64,000 bases of DNA from Streptomyces sp. CB02366. GTDB taxonomy: Bacteria > Actinomycetota > Actinomycetes > Streptomycetales > Streptomycetaceae. Shown here in pieces: positions 52,505 through 60,919 of the stretch. Location of the stretch: NCBI RefSeq assembly GCF_001905905.1, contig NZ_LIVT01000011.1, forward strand, positions 1 to 64,000, in the 5' to 3' direction. Numbering within the stretch: the first letter of the stretch is position 1; the number at the start of each line of letters is the position of its first letter. The position numbers and the translations under genes were made by a program. The notes below the pieces were generated by a model, which was given only the letters and a program-made list of their open reading frames with translations, ran no database searches and was not told the DNA's origin.

Positions 52505-53770
52505 TCAGCGCACCGGGCGCTCGGGGGCGTCCCGGTTCGCCGGGGTCCTGCTGAGGAAGAGCGCGAAGACCGCCGGATGCTGCTGCAGCAGCTCCAGCCG
52601 TCCGCCGTCCGCCTCCGCGAGGTCGCGGGCGACCGCCAGGCCGATGCCGGTGGAGTTGCGGCCGCTGATGGTCCGCTCGAAGATCCGCGCCCCCAGTTCG
52701 GCGGGGACACCGGGGCCCTCGTCGGTGACCTCGATGACCGCCTGGTTGCCGGTGACCCGGGTGCGCAGGGCGACGGTGCCGCCGCCGTGCATGAGGGAGT
52801 TCTCGATCAGCGCCGCCAGGACCTGGGCGACCGCCCCCGGAGTGCCGACGGCCCGCAGCCCGTGCTTCCCGGAGCAGACGAGGGCGCGGCCGGCACTGCG
52901 GTAGGCCGGGCGCCACTCCTCGATCTGCTGTTTGACGATCTCGTCGAGGTCGAAGACGACGGCGGAGCCGGTGCGCGGGTCGCGGGAGTTCGTCAGGAGC
53001 CGTTCGACGACGTCGGTGAGGCGCTCCACCTGGGTGAGGGCGATGTTCGCCTCCTCCTTCACCGTGTCCGGGTCGTCGGTGACGGAGATCTCCTCGATCC
53101 GCATGGAGAGCGCGGTCAGCGGGGTCCGCAGCTGGTGCGAGGCGTCTGCGGCCAGCCGCCGCTCGGCGGTCAGCATCCGGGCGATCCGCTCGGCCGAGGC
53201 GTCGAGGACGTCGGCGACCCGGTCCAGCTCGGGCACTCCGTACCTCTTGTGGCGCGGGCGGGGGTCGCCGGAGCCCAGGCGCTCGGCGGTCTCGGCGAGG
53301 TCGGTGAGGGGGGAGGTCAGCCGGTTGGCCTGGCGTACGGCGAGCAGTACCGCCGAGACGATCGCCAGCAGCGCCACCGCCCCGATGATCAGGAGGGTGC
53401 GTCCGACCTCGCGGGTGACGGCCGAGCGGGACTCCTCGACGGTGACCGTCTCACCCCGCTCCCCCGTCTCGATGGCGCGCAGGACGCTGCCGGAAGGGCG
53501 CTCGCCGACGGCGATGGGCTCGCGGCCGGGGATCTCGACCAGCGCGTAGCGCTTGGGGTCGATCTGCTCGGCCAGCACCCCGGGGTTGATCCGCTCCTCC
53601 CCCAGCAGCCGGCTGTCGACCACGCTGATCAGCCGCAGCGCCTCGGACTCCACGCTCTCCTGGGCGCTGGCGCTGATGGTGCGCGTCTCCACGATCACCA
53701 GCGAGACGCCGAAGACGGCGATGACGACGAGCACCACGGCGAGCGTGGAGTTGATCAGCCGGCGGCGCAT
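52505..53770 (-). CDS. Two-component sensor histidine kinase
   Basis: 421 residues. One membrane helix lies at about 7-27, an extracellular sensor region to about 120, and a second helix at about 123-145 (LLIIGAVALLAIVSAVLLAV). A HAMP-like segment is followed by the dimerisation domain with phospho-acceptor His in ADASHQLRTPLTAL (about 211). The ATPase domain has the N box LAALIENSLMHGGG and the G box DEGPGVP. The gene follows its regulator by 55 bp on the same strand. The signal sensed is unknown. Confidence 0.93.
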   Translation of the reverse strand: MRRRLINSTLAVVLVVIAVFGVSLVIVETRTISASAQESVESEALRLISVVDSRLLGEERINPGVLAEQIDPKRYALVEIPGREPIAVGERPSGSVLRAIETGERGETVTVEESRSAVTREVGRTLLIIGAVALLAIVSAVLLAVRQANRLTSPLTDLAETAERLGSGDPRPRHKRYGVPELDRVADVLDASAERIARMLTAERRLAADASHQLRTPLTALSMRIEEISVTDDPDTVKEEANIALTQVERLTDVVERLLTNSRDPRTGSAVVFDLDEIVKQQIEEWRPAYRSAGRALVCSGKHGLRAVGTPGAVAQVLAALIENSLMHGGGTVALRTRVTGNQAVIEVTDEGPGVPAELGARIFERTISGRNSTGIGLAVARDLAEADGGRLELLQQHPAVFALFLSRTPANRDAPERPVR

Positions 53771-53825
53771 ACCGGCCTCGGGGGGCCGCCGGAACGGTTC
53801 TCAGGGCGCATGGGGGCTTCGTACG

Positions 53826-54503
53826 TCAGCTTTTCTCGAACCGGAAGCCGACGCCCCGGACGGTGGCGATGTAGCGCGGGTTGGCCGCGTCGTCGCCGAG
53901 CTTCTTGCGCAGCCAGGAGATGTGCATGTCGAGCGTCTTGGTGGAGGACCACCAGGTGGTGTCCCATACCTCGCGCATCAGCTGGTCGCGGGTGACGACC
54001 CGCCCGGCGTCCCGGACCAGGACCCGCAGCAGGTCGAACTCCTTGGCGGTGAGCTGGAGCTCCTCCTCGCCCATCCAGGCCCGGTGCGACTCGACGTCGA
54101 TCCTCACCCCGTGGGTGGCGGGCTGCGCGACGGGCTCGGAGGCCCCGCGGCGCAGCAGGGCGCGGACGCGGGCCAGCAGCTCGGCGAGCCGGAACGGCTT
54201 GGTGACGTAGTCGTCGGCGCCCGCGTCCAGGCCGACGACGGTGTCGACCTCGTCGGCGCGGGCCGTCAGCACGAGGATCGGGATGGTGTGGCCGTCGGCG
54301 CGGAGCCTGCGGGCGACTTCCAGCCCGTCCATCCCGGGCAGTCCCAGATCGAGGACGACCAGGTCGATGCCGCCCTGGAGTCCGGCGTCGAGCGCGGTCG
54401 GGCCGTCCTGGCGGACCTCGACCTCGTACCCCTCCCGCCGCAGTGCGCGGGCCAGGGGCTCCGAGATGGACGCGTCGTCCTCGGCGAGCAAAACACGGGT
54501 CAT
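53826..54503 (-). CDS. OmpR/PhoB-family response regulator
   Basis: 225 residues: a receiver domain with acidic pair Asp9-Asp10 region, phospho-acceptor Asp52 (VVLDLGLPG) and Lys102 (YVTKPF), then a winged-helix DNA-binding domain (about 130-222: ELQLTAKEFDLLRVLV, VRGVGFRFEKS). It is co-transcribed with the downstream kinase. Targets unknown. The peptide transporter gene upstream is divergent and could be one. Confidence 0.95.
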   Translation of the reverse strand: MTRVLLAEDDASISEPLARALRREGYEVEVRQDGPTALDAGLQGGIDLVVLDLGLPGMDGLEVARRLRADGHTIPILVLTARADEVDTVVGLDAGADDYVTKPFRLAELLARVRALLRRGASEPVAQPATHGVRIDVESHRAWMGEEELQLTAKEFDLLRVLVRDAGRVVTRDQLMREVWDTTWWSSTKTLDMHISWLRKKLGDDAANPRYIATVRGVGFRFEKS

Positions 54504-54698
54504 GGACTGATGGTAGTCCGGACGGGAAGGCGACGGTGAGGCCCGGGACGCGACCTACGGGTCAGCTCCACAAAGAGGACGGAGACCTTTGAATAGGGGA
54601 GTGCGGTTCCACGCGGGCCTGTGATCCATCTCTCAAGTCCTTCCATATCCGGTCGTGTCGTGTCGTATGGTGTCCCGACGCCTGTTGCACTACTCAAG

Positions 54699-54736
54699 GA
54701 CCTTTGGGCAGCCATGAGCGCCAAAGGTCTCTTTTG
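54699..54736 (+). terminator. Hairpin plus T-run, possible attenuator
   Basis: GACCTTTGG (54699-54707) pairs with CCAAAGGTC (54721-54729), followed by TCTTTTG. The stem is unusually AT-balanced for this genome. It has the form of an intrinsic terminator about 260 bp ahead of the transporter start. Confidence 0.55.
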
Positions 54737-54776
54737 TGTGCAGGGTCGGTTCCCGCCGGCCTTTTCGAGTGAATGA
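54714..54776 (+). CDS. Possible 20-residue leader peptide inside the hairpin
   Basis: ATG at 54714 lies in the hairpin loop and opens MSAKGLFCVQGRFPPAFSSE, stopping at 54776. AAGGA lies 13 bp upstream. The stop overlaps an ATG (54773) that begins the long frame into the transporter. Translation through the right arm would affect hairpin formation. Speculative: no homologue is known to me. Confidence 0.25.
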   Translation: MSAKGLFCVQGRFPPAFSSE

Positions 54777-54997
54777 CCTGTGAGCCGGGCCCGGAGCGCG
54801 AGGACGCGTACCGGGCGTGGATCCCGACGCGGTTCTTCCCCGCTCCGCCGCCGCATCTCCGCCAGGAGCCCGGCCGCGCGGAGCACGTCCCCCTCAGCAG
54901 GCGTGAGGGACGGGGTTCGGCCGCGCCGGTGCCGGCTGCCCCCCACCGGGCGCGTACTGCTCACGAGGCGTCGCGTCCCGACCAGCAAGGATCGATC

Positions 54998-56497
54998 ATG
55001 GCGTCCAGCCTGACGAAGGATTCGCCCGGTTCCGGCGAGAAGACCTTCTTCGGCCACCCGCGCGGTATGGCCACCCTGTTCATGACGGAGATGTGGGAAC
55101 GCTTCTCCTGGTACGGGATGCGCGCCATCCTCACCCTGTACTTGGTGGCCGCCGTGCTCGACGGCCCCCTGGAGGGCCGGGAGGCGCTCGCCGCCTCCAT
55201 CTACGGCGTCTACAACGCCGTCGTCTACATGGCCGCGATGCCCGGCGGCTGGGTCGCCGACCGTCTCTGGGGCGCCCGCAAGGCCGTCCTGGTCGGCGGG
55301 ATCATCATTGCGCTGGGCCACTTCACCCTGGCGCTGCCGAGCGACATCGCGTTCTTCATCGGCCTCGCGCTGATCGCGGCCGGTACGGGTCTGCTGAAGC
55401 CGAACATCTCCGCCATGGTGGGCGGCCTCTACGAGGGCCAGAGCAGCGCCCGCCGGGACGCCGGCTTCACACTCTTCTACATGGCGATCAACATCGGCGG
55501 CCTCGCCGCCCCGCTGCTGGTCGGCTACCTCGGCGAGCACGTCAACTGGCACCTCGGGTTCGGCGTCGCCGGTGTCGGCATGACCTTCGCGGTGATCCAG
55601 TACGCGCTGGGCTCCAAGTACCTCGGCGAGGTCGGCAAGCTCCCCGCCAAGCCCATCTCCCCCGAGGAGCGCCGCCGGACGCTGCGCAAGGTGGGCCTCT
55701 GGTCCGGCATCGCGGTCGCCGCGCTGCTGATCGACCTGGCGCTGGGCACGTACGACATCGAGCACATCGTCAACGTCCTGGCCGTGCTGGGCGTCGTCGT
55801 GCCGATCGTCTACTTCGTCACGATCTTCCGGGATCCGGCGCTGACCGCGGAGGACCGGCCGAAGATCAAGGCCTACGTGTGGTTCTTCATCACCGCCGTG
55901 CTCTTCTGGATGATCTACGACCAGTCCGGTTCGCTGCTGACGATCTTCGCGGACAACAAGACGGACCGCTTCATCGGCGGCTGGGAGTTCCCGGCCTCCT
56001 GGCTGCAGTCCGTCAACCCCGCCATGGTCATCGTCCTGGCCCCGATCTTCGCCGCGCTCTGGGTCAAGCTGGCCACGCGCAACCGTGAGCCCAGCACCCC
56101 GATGAAGTTCGCCCTGGCGATGCTCCTCATCGGCGGCTCCTTCGGCATCATGGGCCTGGCGGGCGCCGCCGCGGCCAACAGCGACACCGGCAAGGTCACC
56201 GTCTTCTGGCTGCTCGCCGTCTACCTGGCGCAGACCATGGGCGAGATGTGCCTCTCCCCGGTCGGCCTGTCGCTCTCCACGAAGCTGGCGCCGAAGATGT
56301 TCGTGGGCCAGATCATGGGCCTGTGGTTCCTGGCCACCTCGACGGGCAACGCCCTGAACGGCTGGACCACGAAGCTCAACGCCCCGCTGGGCGACGCGGC
56401 GTACTACACGTTGCAGGCGGTCGTGGCCGTCGCCGCGGGCCTCGCCTTCATGGTGGCGGGCCGCAAGATCCGCGCCCTGATGGGCGGCGTGAAGTAG
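54998..56497 (+). CDS. POT/PTR-family peptide:proton symporter
   Basis: A 499-residue membrane protein with about 12-14 helices importing di- and tripeptides with protons. The ExxER-type motif is in FMTEMWERFSWYGMRAILTL (about residue 24), then GTGLLKPNISAMVGGLY (about 128) and AGFTLFYMAINIGGLAAPLL (about 155), with the proton-coupled residues of the family. Start ATG at 54998 with AAGGA upstream at good spacing. A 20-bp stem terminator follows. The divergent neighbour is a two-component system. Confidence 0.95.
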   Translation: MASSLTKDSPGSGEKTFFGHPRGMATLFMTEMWERFSWYGMRAILTLYLVAAVLDGPLEGREALAASIYGVYNAVVYMAAMPGGWVADRLWGARKAVLVGGIIIALGHFTLALPSDIAFFIGLALIAAGTGLLKPNISAMVGGLYEGQSSARRDAGFTLFYMAINIGGLAAPLLVGYLGEHVNWHLGFGVAGVGMTFAVIQYALGSKYLGEVGKLPAKPISPEERRRTLRKVGLWSGIAVAALLIDLALGTYDIEHIVNVLAVLGVVVPIVYFVTIFRDPALTAEDRPKIKAYVWFFITAVLFWMIYDQSGSLLTIFADNKTDRFIGGWEFPASWLQSVNPAMVIVLAPIFAALWVKLATRNREPSTPMKFALAMLLIGGSFGIMGLAGAAAANSDTGKVTVFWLLAVYLAQTMGEMCLSPVGLSLSTKLAPKMFVGQIMGLWFLATSTGNALNGWTTKLNAPLGDAAYYTLQAVVAVAAGLAFMVAGRKIRALMGGVK

Positions 56498-56534
56498 GCA
56501 CGGACGACACACCGCCCCGGACCGTACGGGGCGG

Positions 56535-56578
56535 ACGACGGCGGGTCCGCACGAGGTTTCGTGCGGACCCGCCGTCGT
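56535..56578 (+). terminator. Transporter terminator, perfect 20-bp stem
   Basis: Bases 56535-56554 are fully complementary to 56559-56578 around a GGTT loop, 37 bp after the transporter stop. Confidence 0.85.
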
Positions 56579-57070
56579 GCGTCCGCCCGACGCCCGGCCG
56601 GGCGGACGCGGCCGGTTCCGGGGAGGCAGGCGGGCGGGGTACCGAGGACCGGCGGGCGAAGGGGGCGGGGGCGGCCGTACCAGGGGCCTCGCCGCGGCCC
56701 GGTGGGCGTCACCCCCCGGCGGTCGACGCCCACGGCCCCCGCGCGACGGGCGCGTCACGCCCCGCACGGGCGGGCACGGGCGAGCACGGCCGCCGACGGG
56801 CCGGCAGGGCGTTCGAGGTGGGGCCGGAGGCTGACGGGGAGAAGACGAAAAAAGCGCGCCGATCCGGCGCGCTCTCCCCATACGGGTACCTGGTGCGGGC
56901 GAGGGTCGCCGACGACGGCGTACGCGTACCCGGGGTGCGCCCGCGTACGGAACAGCGGGCCGTCCGGCGTACGGCGGTGGGGCGGCAGGCCGCGCGGCGC
57001 CGCCGGAGTCCGGCGGCGGAAGCGCCCCGAGGGCCGTTCCGCCGTCCCCGGCGGGCCGGCCCTCACACGG
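56579..57070. other. Intergenic region between convergent transcripts
   Basis: About 490 bp, GC-rich and Arg/Pro/Gly-coding in every frame, with no recognisable gene. It holds the minus-strand terminator of the anti-sigma gene at 56848-56873, so roughly 200 bp of 3' untranslated sequence precede that terminator. Confidence 0.55.
56848..56873 (-). terminator. Intrinsic terminator with T6 tail, minus strand
   Basis: On the minus strand AGCGCGCCG and CGGCGCGCT form a 9-bp stem with a 3-base loop, followed by TTTTTTCG. Such a clean T-run is uncommon in Streptomyces. It lies about 200 bp downstream of the HATPase gene. Confidence 0.8.
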
Positions 57071-57562
57071 TCACGCGGGAGCGGCGAGCTCCGCCCAGAC
57101 CGTCTTGCCCGGGGTGTCGGGCGAGCGCAGGACGCCCCAGTCGATACAGAGACGCTGCACGATGAACATGCCGTGGCCTCCGGGACGTCCGGCACGGTGC
57201 GGCGTACGGGGCGCGGGCTGCCCGGCCCCCCGGTCGACGACCTCCACGCGCAGCGCCTTGGGGGTGTGGCCGAGCCGCAGCTCCTCGGGGCCCTCCGCGT
57301 GCAGACAGGCGTTGGTCACCAGCTCGGAGACGACCAGCAGGACGTCCTCGGCGGCGGCCCGGCGATCGGCGGTGGCCGCCGGGAGCCAGCCCCAGTCGTG
57401 CAGGGCCTGCCGGGCGAAGTCACGGGCTGTCGGGACGATGCCGCTCGCCTGCGCCAGCGAGAGCGTGCGCCACTGCCGCTCGACCGGATCGGGCGAGGCC
57501 GAAGCCGCTCCGTCCGGCTCACGACCGAGGTCGCCCGGCGGATGCTGCCGGGTGGTGCTCAT
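57071..57562 (-). CDS. ATP-binding anti-sigma factor (RsbW-like HATPase)
   Basis: A 163-residue histidine-kinase-like ATPase without a His domain. The N box is VLLVVSELVTNACLHAEG (about residue 75), the G1 box VEVVDRGAGQP (about 107), and GRPGGHGMFIVQRLCIDWG (about 127). In partner-switching systems such proteins bind a SigB-family sigma factor or phosphorylate a STAS antagonist. The STAS gene upstream and the divergent sigma gene make this the likely anti-sigma factor of the module. GAGGTG lies ahead of the ATG. Confidence 0.85.
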   Translation of the reverse strand: MSTTRQHPPGDLGREPDGAASASPDPVERQWRTLSLAQASGIVPTARDFARQALHDWGWLPAATADRRAAAEDVLLVVSELVTNACLHAEGPEELRLGHTPKALRVEVVDRGAGQPAPRTPHRAGRPGGHGMFIVQRLCIDWGVLRSPDTPGKTVWAELAAPA

Positions 57563-57785
57563 CAGCGCTTCACCTCACCGATTCGCCATGTCGCCATGTC
57601 GCCGTCGTAAAGAAAATGATCAGTTACCGCATGCGCCGGAACCTCTGCGAGGCGCCGATGGGGTGTCTCCTGCCCTGCCGTCCCGCAACAACACCCACTT
57701 GAAGCACACGATCGCGTACCGCCGCCGGTACGGCGCGTACCGCGTCGGACCGCGGGGACGTCCGCGACCGCGCGACCGTGCCGGA

Positions 57786-58154
57786 TCAGGTGGCCAGCGC
57801 CTCGTCGAGGGTGGCGTGGACGGTGAAGACCGCCTCCGCCCCGGTGATCTCGAACACCCGCGCCACCACGGGCTGCATTCCGGCCAGGTGGACCTCGCCT
57901 CCGGCCGCCTCCGCCTTGAGGCGGGCGCCGAGCAGCACGTTCAACCCGGTGGAATCACAGAAATCCAGGCGAGAGCAGTCGACCACCAGGCGCACGCGCC
58001 CCTGCTCGACCGCACTCTCCAGAGGCTCCCGCAACAGATCGGCGGTGTGGTGATCCAGCTCACCCACCGGCGTCACGACCTCGTTGCGCCCCTCGGTCCG
58101 GGCCTCGACCTGAAGCCGACCCCGGTTCGCACTGCCGACCGTCCCGCGGTCCAT
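57786..58154 (-). CDS. Anti-anti-sigma factor, STAS domain
   Basis: A 122-residue single STAS-domain protein: VTPVGELDHHTADLLREPL, LVVDCSRLDFCDSTGLNVLL, GGEVHLAGMQPVVARVF. The phosphorylatable Ser is in DFCDSTGL (about residue 68). When dephosphorylated it should bind the anti-sigma ATPase and free the sigma factor. It is 223 bp upstream of the HATPase gene on the same strand. No strong promoter is seen in that gap. Confidence 0.92.
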   Translation of the reverse strand: MDRGTVGSANRGRLQVEARTEGRNEVVTPVGELDHHTADLLREPLESAVEQGRVRLVVDCSRLDFCDSTGLNVLLGARLKAEAAGGEVHLAGMQPVVARVFEITGAEAVFTVHATLDEALAT

Positions 58155-58438
58155 GCCAGTCCCTCTTCGCCTTCGTCACCGTGCACGTCACTGCCTGTGC
58201 GGCTGAATGCCTAGCTGCCGCCGACGTCCGTGAAACAGTACGCGTTCCCTTCGCCCTGCGGTAGTCGGAGACCTCCACAAACCGGACATACGGCGGCAAT
58301 TGGAGCTTGTCACTGCTGGCCGGAACCGGGTAAGGGTAGAGGGACACCCGAAACACGACCGGCTTTGGAGGCGCCGCTTCACCGCAGGAACACGTAGGGG
58401 CATCGGCAGCCATATGCCGAGAACGATGGAGGAGAACC
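58155..58438 (+). promoter_or_regulatory. Divergent control region of the sigma-factor module
   Basis: 284 bp between the STAS and sigma genes. GGGTAAGGGTAGAGG at about 58329-58343 on the plus strand resembles the -10 (GGGTA-type) of SigB-family promoters, suggesting autoregulation. A matching GTTT-like -35 is not clear. Confidence 0.35.
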
Positions 58439-59401
58439 ATGTCACCCCGGCTCGACGGAGCGCGTACCCACTACGCGTCGTCGGCATGTCCTCAGGGACC
58501 GACCAATTCCGACTCCCCCGCCGCGAGTGCCGTTCCCGGCCCGCGCACCAGCACCACCTCAGACTTCTCCGGCCCGACCGGCGAGGGGCTCGAAGGACTC
58601 GAAGGACTTCCCGAGATCCCGCCGTACGCCGAAGTGGGCGCTCTGGACGCCAGGGCGCTGTCGAAGACGCTCTTCGAGCGGCTGGAGGCCCTGGAAGAGG
58701 GCACCCCGGAGTACAGCTACGTCCGCAACACCCTCGTCGAGCTGAACCTCGCGCTCGTCAAGTTCGCCGCCTCCCGGTTCCGCTCCCGCAGCGAACCGAT
58801 GGAGGACATCGTCCAGGTCGGCACCATCGGCCTGATCAAGGCGATCGACCGGTTCGAGCTGAGCCGCGGGGTGGAGTTCCCCACCTTCGCGCTGCCGACG
58901 ATCGTCGGCGAGATCAAGCGTTTCTTCCGGGACACCAGCTGGTCCGTGCGCGTGCCGCGCCGGCTCCAGGAGCTGCGGCTCGACCTGGCGAAGGCGGGCG
59001 ACGAACTGGCCCAGCGGTTGGACCGCGCGCCCACCGTGGCGGAGCTGTCCGAGCGGCTCGGCATCACCCAGGACGAGGTCGTCGAGGGCATGTCCGCGAG
59101 CCACGCGTACACCGCCAGCTCGCTGGACGCCAAGCCCGAGGACGACGACGGCGAGGGCGCCCTCTCGGACCGCATCGGTTACGAGGACAACGGCCTCGAA
59201 GGCATCGAGTACGTGGAGTCCCTCAAGCCGCTGATCGCCGCGCTGTCCGCCCGGGACCGGATGATCCTCTCGCTCCGTTTCGTCAGCAACATGACGCAGT
59301 CGGAGATCGGCGAGGAACTGAACATCTCGCAGATGCACGTGTCCCGGCTGCTCTCGCGGACGCTCGCCAAGCTCCGCAAGGGGCTGACCGTGGACGAATG
59401 A
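58439..59401 (+). CDS. sigI: SigB/SigF-family RNA polymerase sigma factor
   Basis: 320 residues. The Ser/Thr/Pro-rich N-terminus runs to about 55. Region 2 is EDIVQVGTIGLIKAIDRFEL and FPTFALPTIVGEIKRFFRD (about 122-165). Region 3 is VPRRLQELRLDLAKAGDEL, and region 4 has the helix-turn-helix MTQSEIGEELNISQMHVSRLL (about 285-306). This is the SigB/F/G stress and development class. The symbol rests on its position between the peptide transporter plus antagonist genes and the hut operon, as I recall for S. coelicolor sigI, and was not verified. GGAGGAG precedes the ATG. Confidence 0.85.
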   Translation: MSPRLDGARTHYASSACPQGPTNSDSPAASAVPGPRTSTTSDFSGPTGEGLEGLEGLPEIPPYAEVGALDARALSKTLFERLEALEEGTPEYSYVRNTLVELNLALVKFAASRFRSRSEPMEDIVQVGTIGLIKAIDRFELSRGVEFPTFALPTIVGEIKRFFRDTSWSVRVPRRLQELRLDLAKAGDELAQRLDRAPTVAELSERLGITQDEVVEGMSASHAYTASSLDAKPEDDDGEGALSDRIGYEDNGLEGIEYVESLKPLIAALSARDRMILSLRFVSNMTQSEIGEELNISQMHVSRLLSRTLAKLRKGLTVDE

Positions 59402-59451
59402 CGGGTACCGCCCGCCACGCCCCCCGGGGCGGCGGGCGCCGTCGAGCAGCA

Positions 59452-59492
59452 CGGAAGGACCCGCCCCGGACCGCCGGGAGCGGGTCCTTCCG
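59452..59492 (+). terminator. Sigma-factor gene terminator, 13-bp stem
   Basis: CGGAAGGACCCGC (59452-59464) pairs perfectly with 59480-59492, 51 bp after the sigma stop codon. Confidence 0.75.
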
Positions 59493-59550
59493 CGTGGTGG
59501 GCGCGGCGCCCCGGGGCCCTGGGGCGCCGGGGCGCCGTACCGTGCGCCGG

Positions 59551-59593
59551 TCGGGCCCCGTGCCCGGCCGGGTCGGCCGGGCACGGGGCCCGA
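59551..59593 (-). terminator. hut operon terminator, 19-bp stem
   Basis: Bases 59551-59569 are perfectly complementary to 59575-59593 around GGGTC, 8 bp downstream of the hutI stop on the minus strand. Confidence 0.85.
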
Positions 59594-59600
59594 CCAGTCC

Positions 59601-60773
59601 TCAGACCACCCGCTGCCCGCCCCGCCAGACCGCGCTGACCAGGGGGACGCCCGGGCGGTACGCCAGGTGGACGTGGCTCGGGGCGTCGAGGAGGACCAGG
59701 TCGGCACGGGCGCCGGGGGCGATCCGCCCGATGTCCGTACGGCGCAGGGCGGCGGCCCCGCCGGCGGTGGCCGACCAGACCGCCTCGTCCGGGGTCATCC
59801 CCATGTCGCGCACGGCCAGCGCGATGCAGAACGGCATCGACGAGGTGAACGACGAACCGGGGTTGCAGTCCGTGGAGAGGGCGACGGTGGCCCCGGCGTC
59901 GAGGAGGCGGCGGGCGTCGGGCCACTCGGCGCGGGTGGAGAACTCCGCGCCCGGCAGAAGCGTCGCCACCGTGTTCCCCTGGCCGAGCGCCTCGACGTCG
60001 GCGTCGGTGAGGTGGGTGCAGTGGTCGGCCGAGGCCGCGTCGAGCTCGACGGCGAGCTGGACGCCGGGGCCGTGACTCAACTGGTTGGCGTGGATACGGG
60101 GGTGCAGCCCCTTGGCGCGGCCGGCCGTGAGGACCGCCCGGGCCTGGTCGCCGTCGAAGGCGCCCTGCTCGCAGAAGACGTCGATCCAACGGGCGTGCGG
60201 GGCGCAGGCGTCCAGCATCGGGCCGGTGACCAGGTCGACGTAGCCGGCGGGGTCGTCGGCGTAGTCGGGGGAGACGATGTGGGCGCCGAGATAGGTGACC
60301 TCGTCGGTGTGGCGGCCCGCGATCCGCAGGGCGCGGGCCTCGTCCTCGACGGTGAGGCCGTAGCCGGACTTGGTCTCGAGGGTGGTGGTGCCCTGGCGCA
60401 GGGCTTCGGCGAGGTAGCGGGCGACGTTGGCGGACAGCTCGTCGTCGGAGGCGGCCCGGGTGGCGGCGACGGTGGTGCGGATGCCGCCCGCGCGGTAGGG
60501 CTGCCCGGACATGCGGGCGTTGAACTCCTCGGTGCGGTCGCCCGCGAAGACCAGGTGGGAGTGGGAGTCGACGAAGCCGGGGATCACCGCGCGGCCGGTG
60601 GCGTCGAGGACGTTGTCGGTGGCGGGTGCTTTGCTGGACTCACCGGTCCAGATGACGCGGTCGCCCTCGATGACGACGGCCGCGTCCTGGATCAGGCCCA
60701 GGGGGGCCCTGTTTCCGAGGGAGGGGTCGTTGGTGACCAGGTTGGCGATGTGGGTGACGGCGGTGCTCGTCAT
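59601..60773 (-). CDS. hutI: Imidazolonepropionase
   Basis: A 390-residue metal-dependent amidohydrolase opening imidazolonepropionate to N-formimino-L-glutamate, the third step of histidine breakdown. Metal ligands are VIPGFVDSHSHLVFAGDRTEE (about residue 65), LHPRIHANQLSH (about 235), ADHCTHLTDADV and VALSTDCNPGSSFTSSMP (about 310). QGTTTLETKSGYGL is characteristic of HutI. Start ATG at 60773 with GGAGA upstream. It is the last gene of the minus-strand hut group. Confidence 0.97.
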   Translation of the reverse strand: MTSTAVTHIANLVTNDPSLGNRAPLGLIQDAAVVIEGDRVIWTGESSKAPATDNVLDATGRAVIPGFVDSHSHLVFAGDRTEEFNARMSGQPYRAGGIRTTVAATRAASDDELSANVARYLAEALRQGTTTLETKSGYGLTVEDEARALRIAGRHTDEVTYLGAHIVSPDYADDPAGYVDLVTGPMLDACAPHARWIDVFCEQGAFDGDQARAVLTAGRAKGLHPRIHANQLSHGPGVQLAVELDAASADHCTHLTDADVEALGQGNTVATLLPGAEFSTRAEWPDARRLLDAGATVALSTDCNPGSSFTSSMPFCIALAVRDMGMTPDEAVWSATAGGAAALRRTDIGRIAPGARADLVLLDAPSHVHLAYRPGVPLVSAVWRGGQRVV

Positions 60774-60919
60774 CTGGAGAGTGTTCTCCTTGCGTTCCGG
60801 AGGGTCCGGAGGGTTCGAGGGGACCGGAGTGTTCGAGGGGCCCGGCGGTTCCGGGGCGCCCGGGGGCGCGGGGCGGGGGACCACCGTGCTCAGCCGTGCG
60901 GGGCGGGGCCCCGGGATGC

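Larger units (their letters stand above)
54504..54997 (+). other. Structured leader region upstream of the peptide transporter
   Basis: 494 bp. A TATGGT -10-like hexamer at 54666-54671 is preceded by TCCATA-type sequence 18 bp upstream, so a transcript could begin near 54680. Downstream are the hairpin and the 20-codon reading frame listed next. From 54773 an open frame reads straight into the transporter, adding 75 residues rich in Pro/Arg/Ala that look non-native. Confidence 0.4.
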
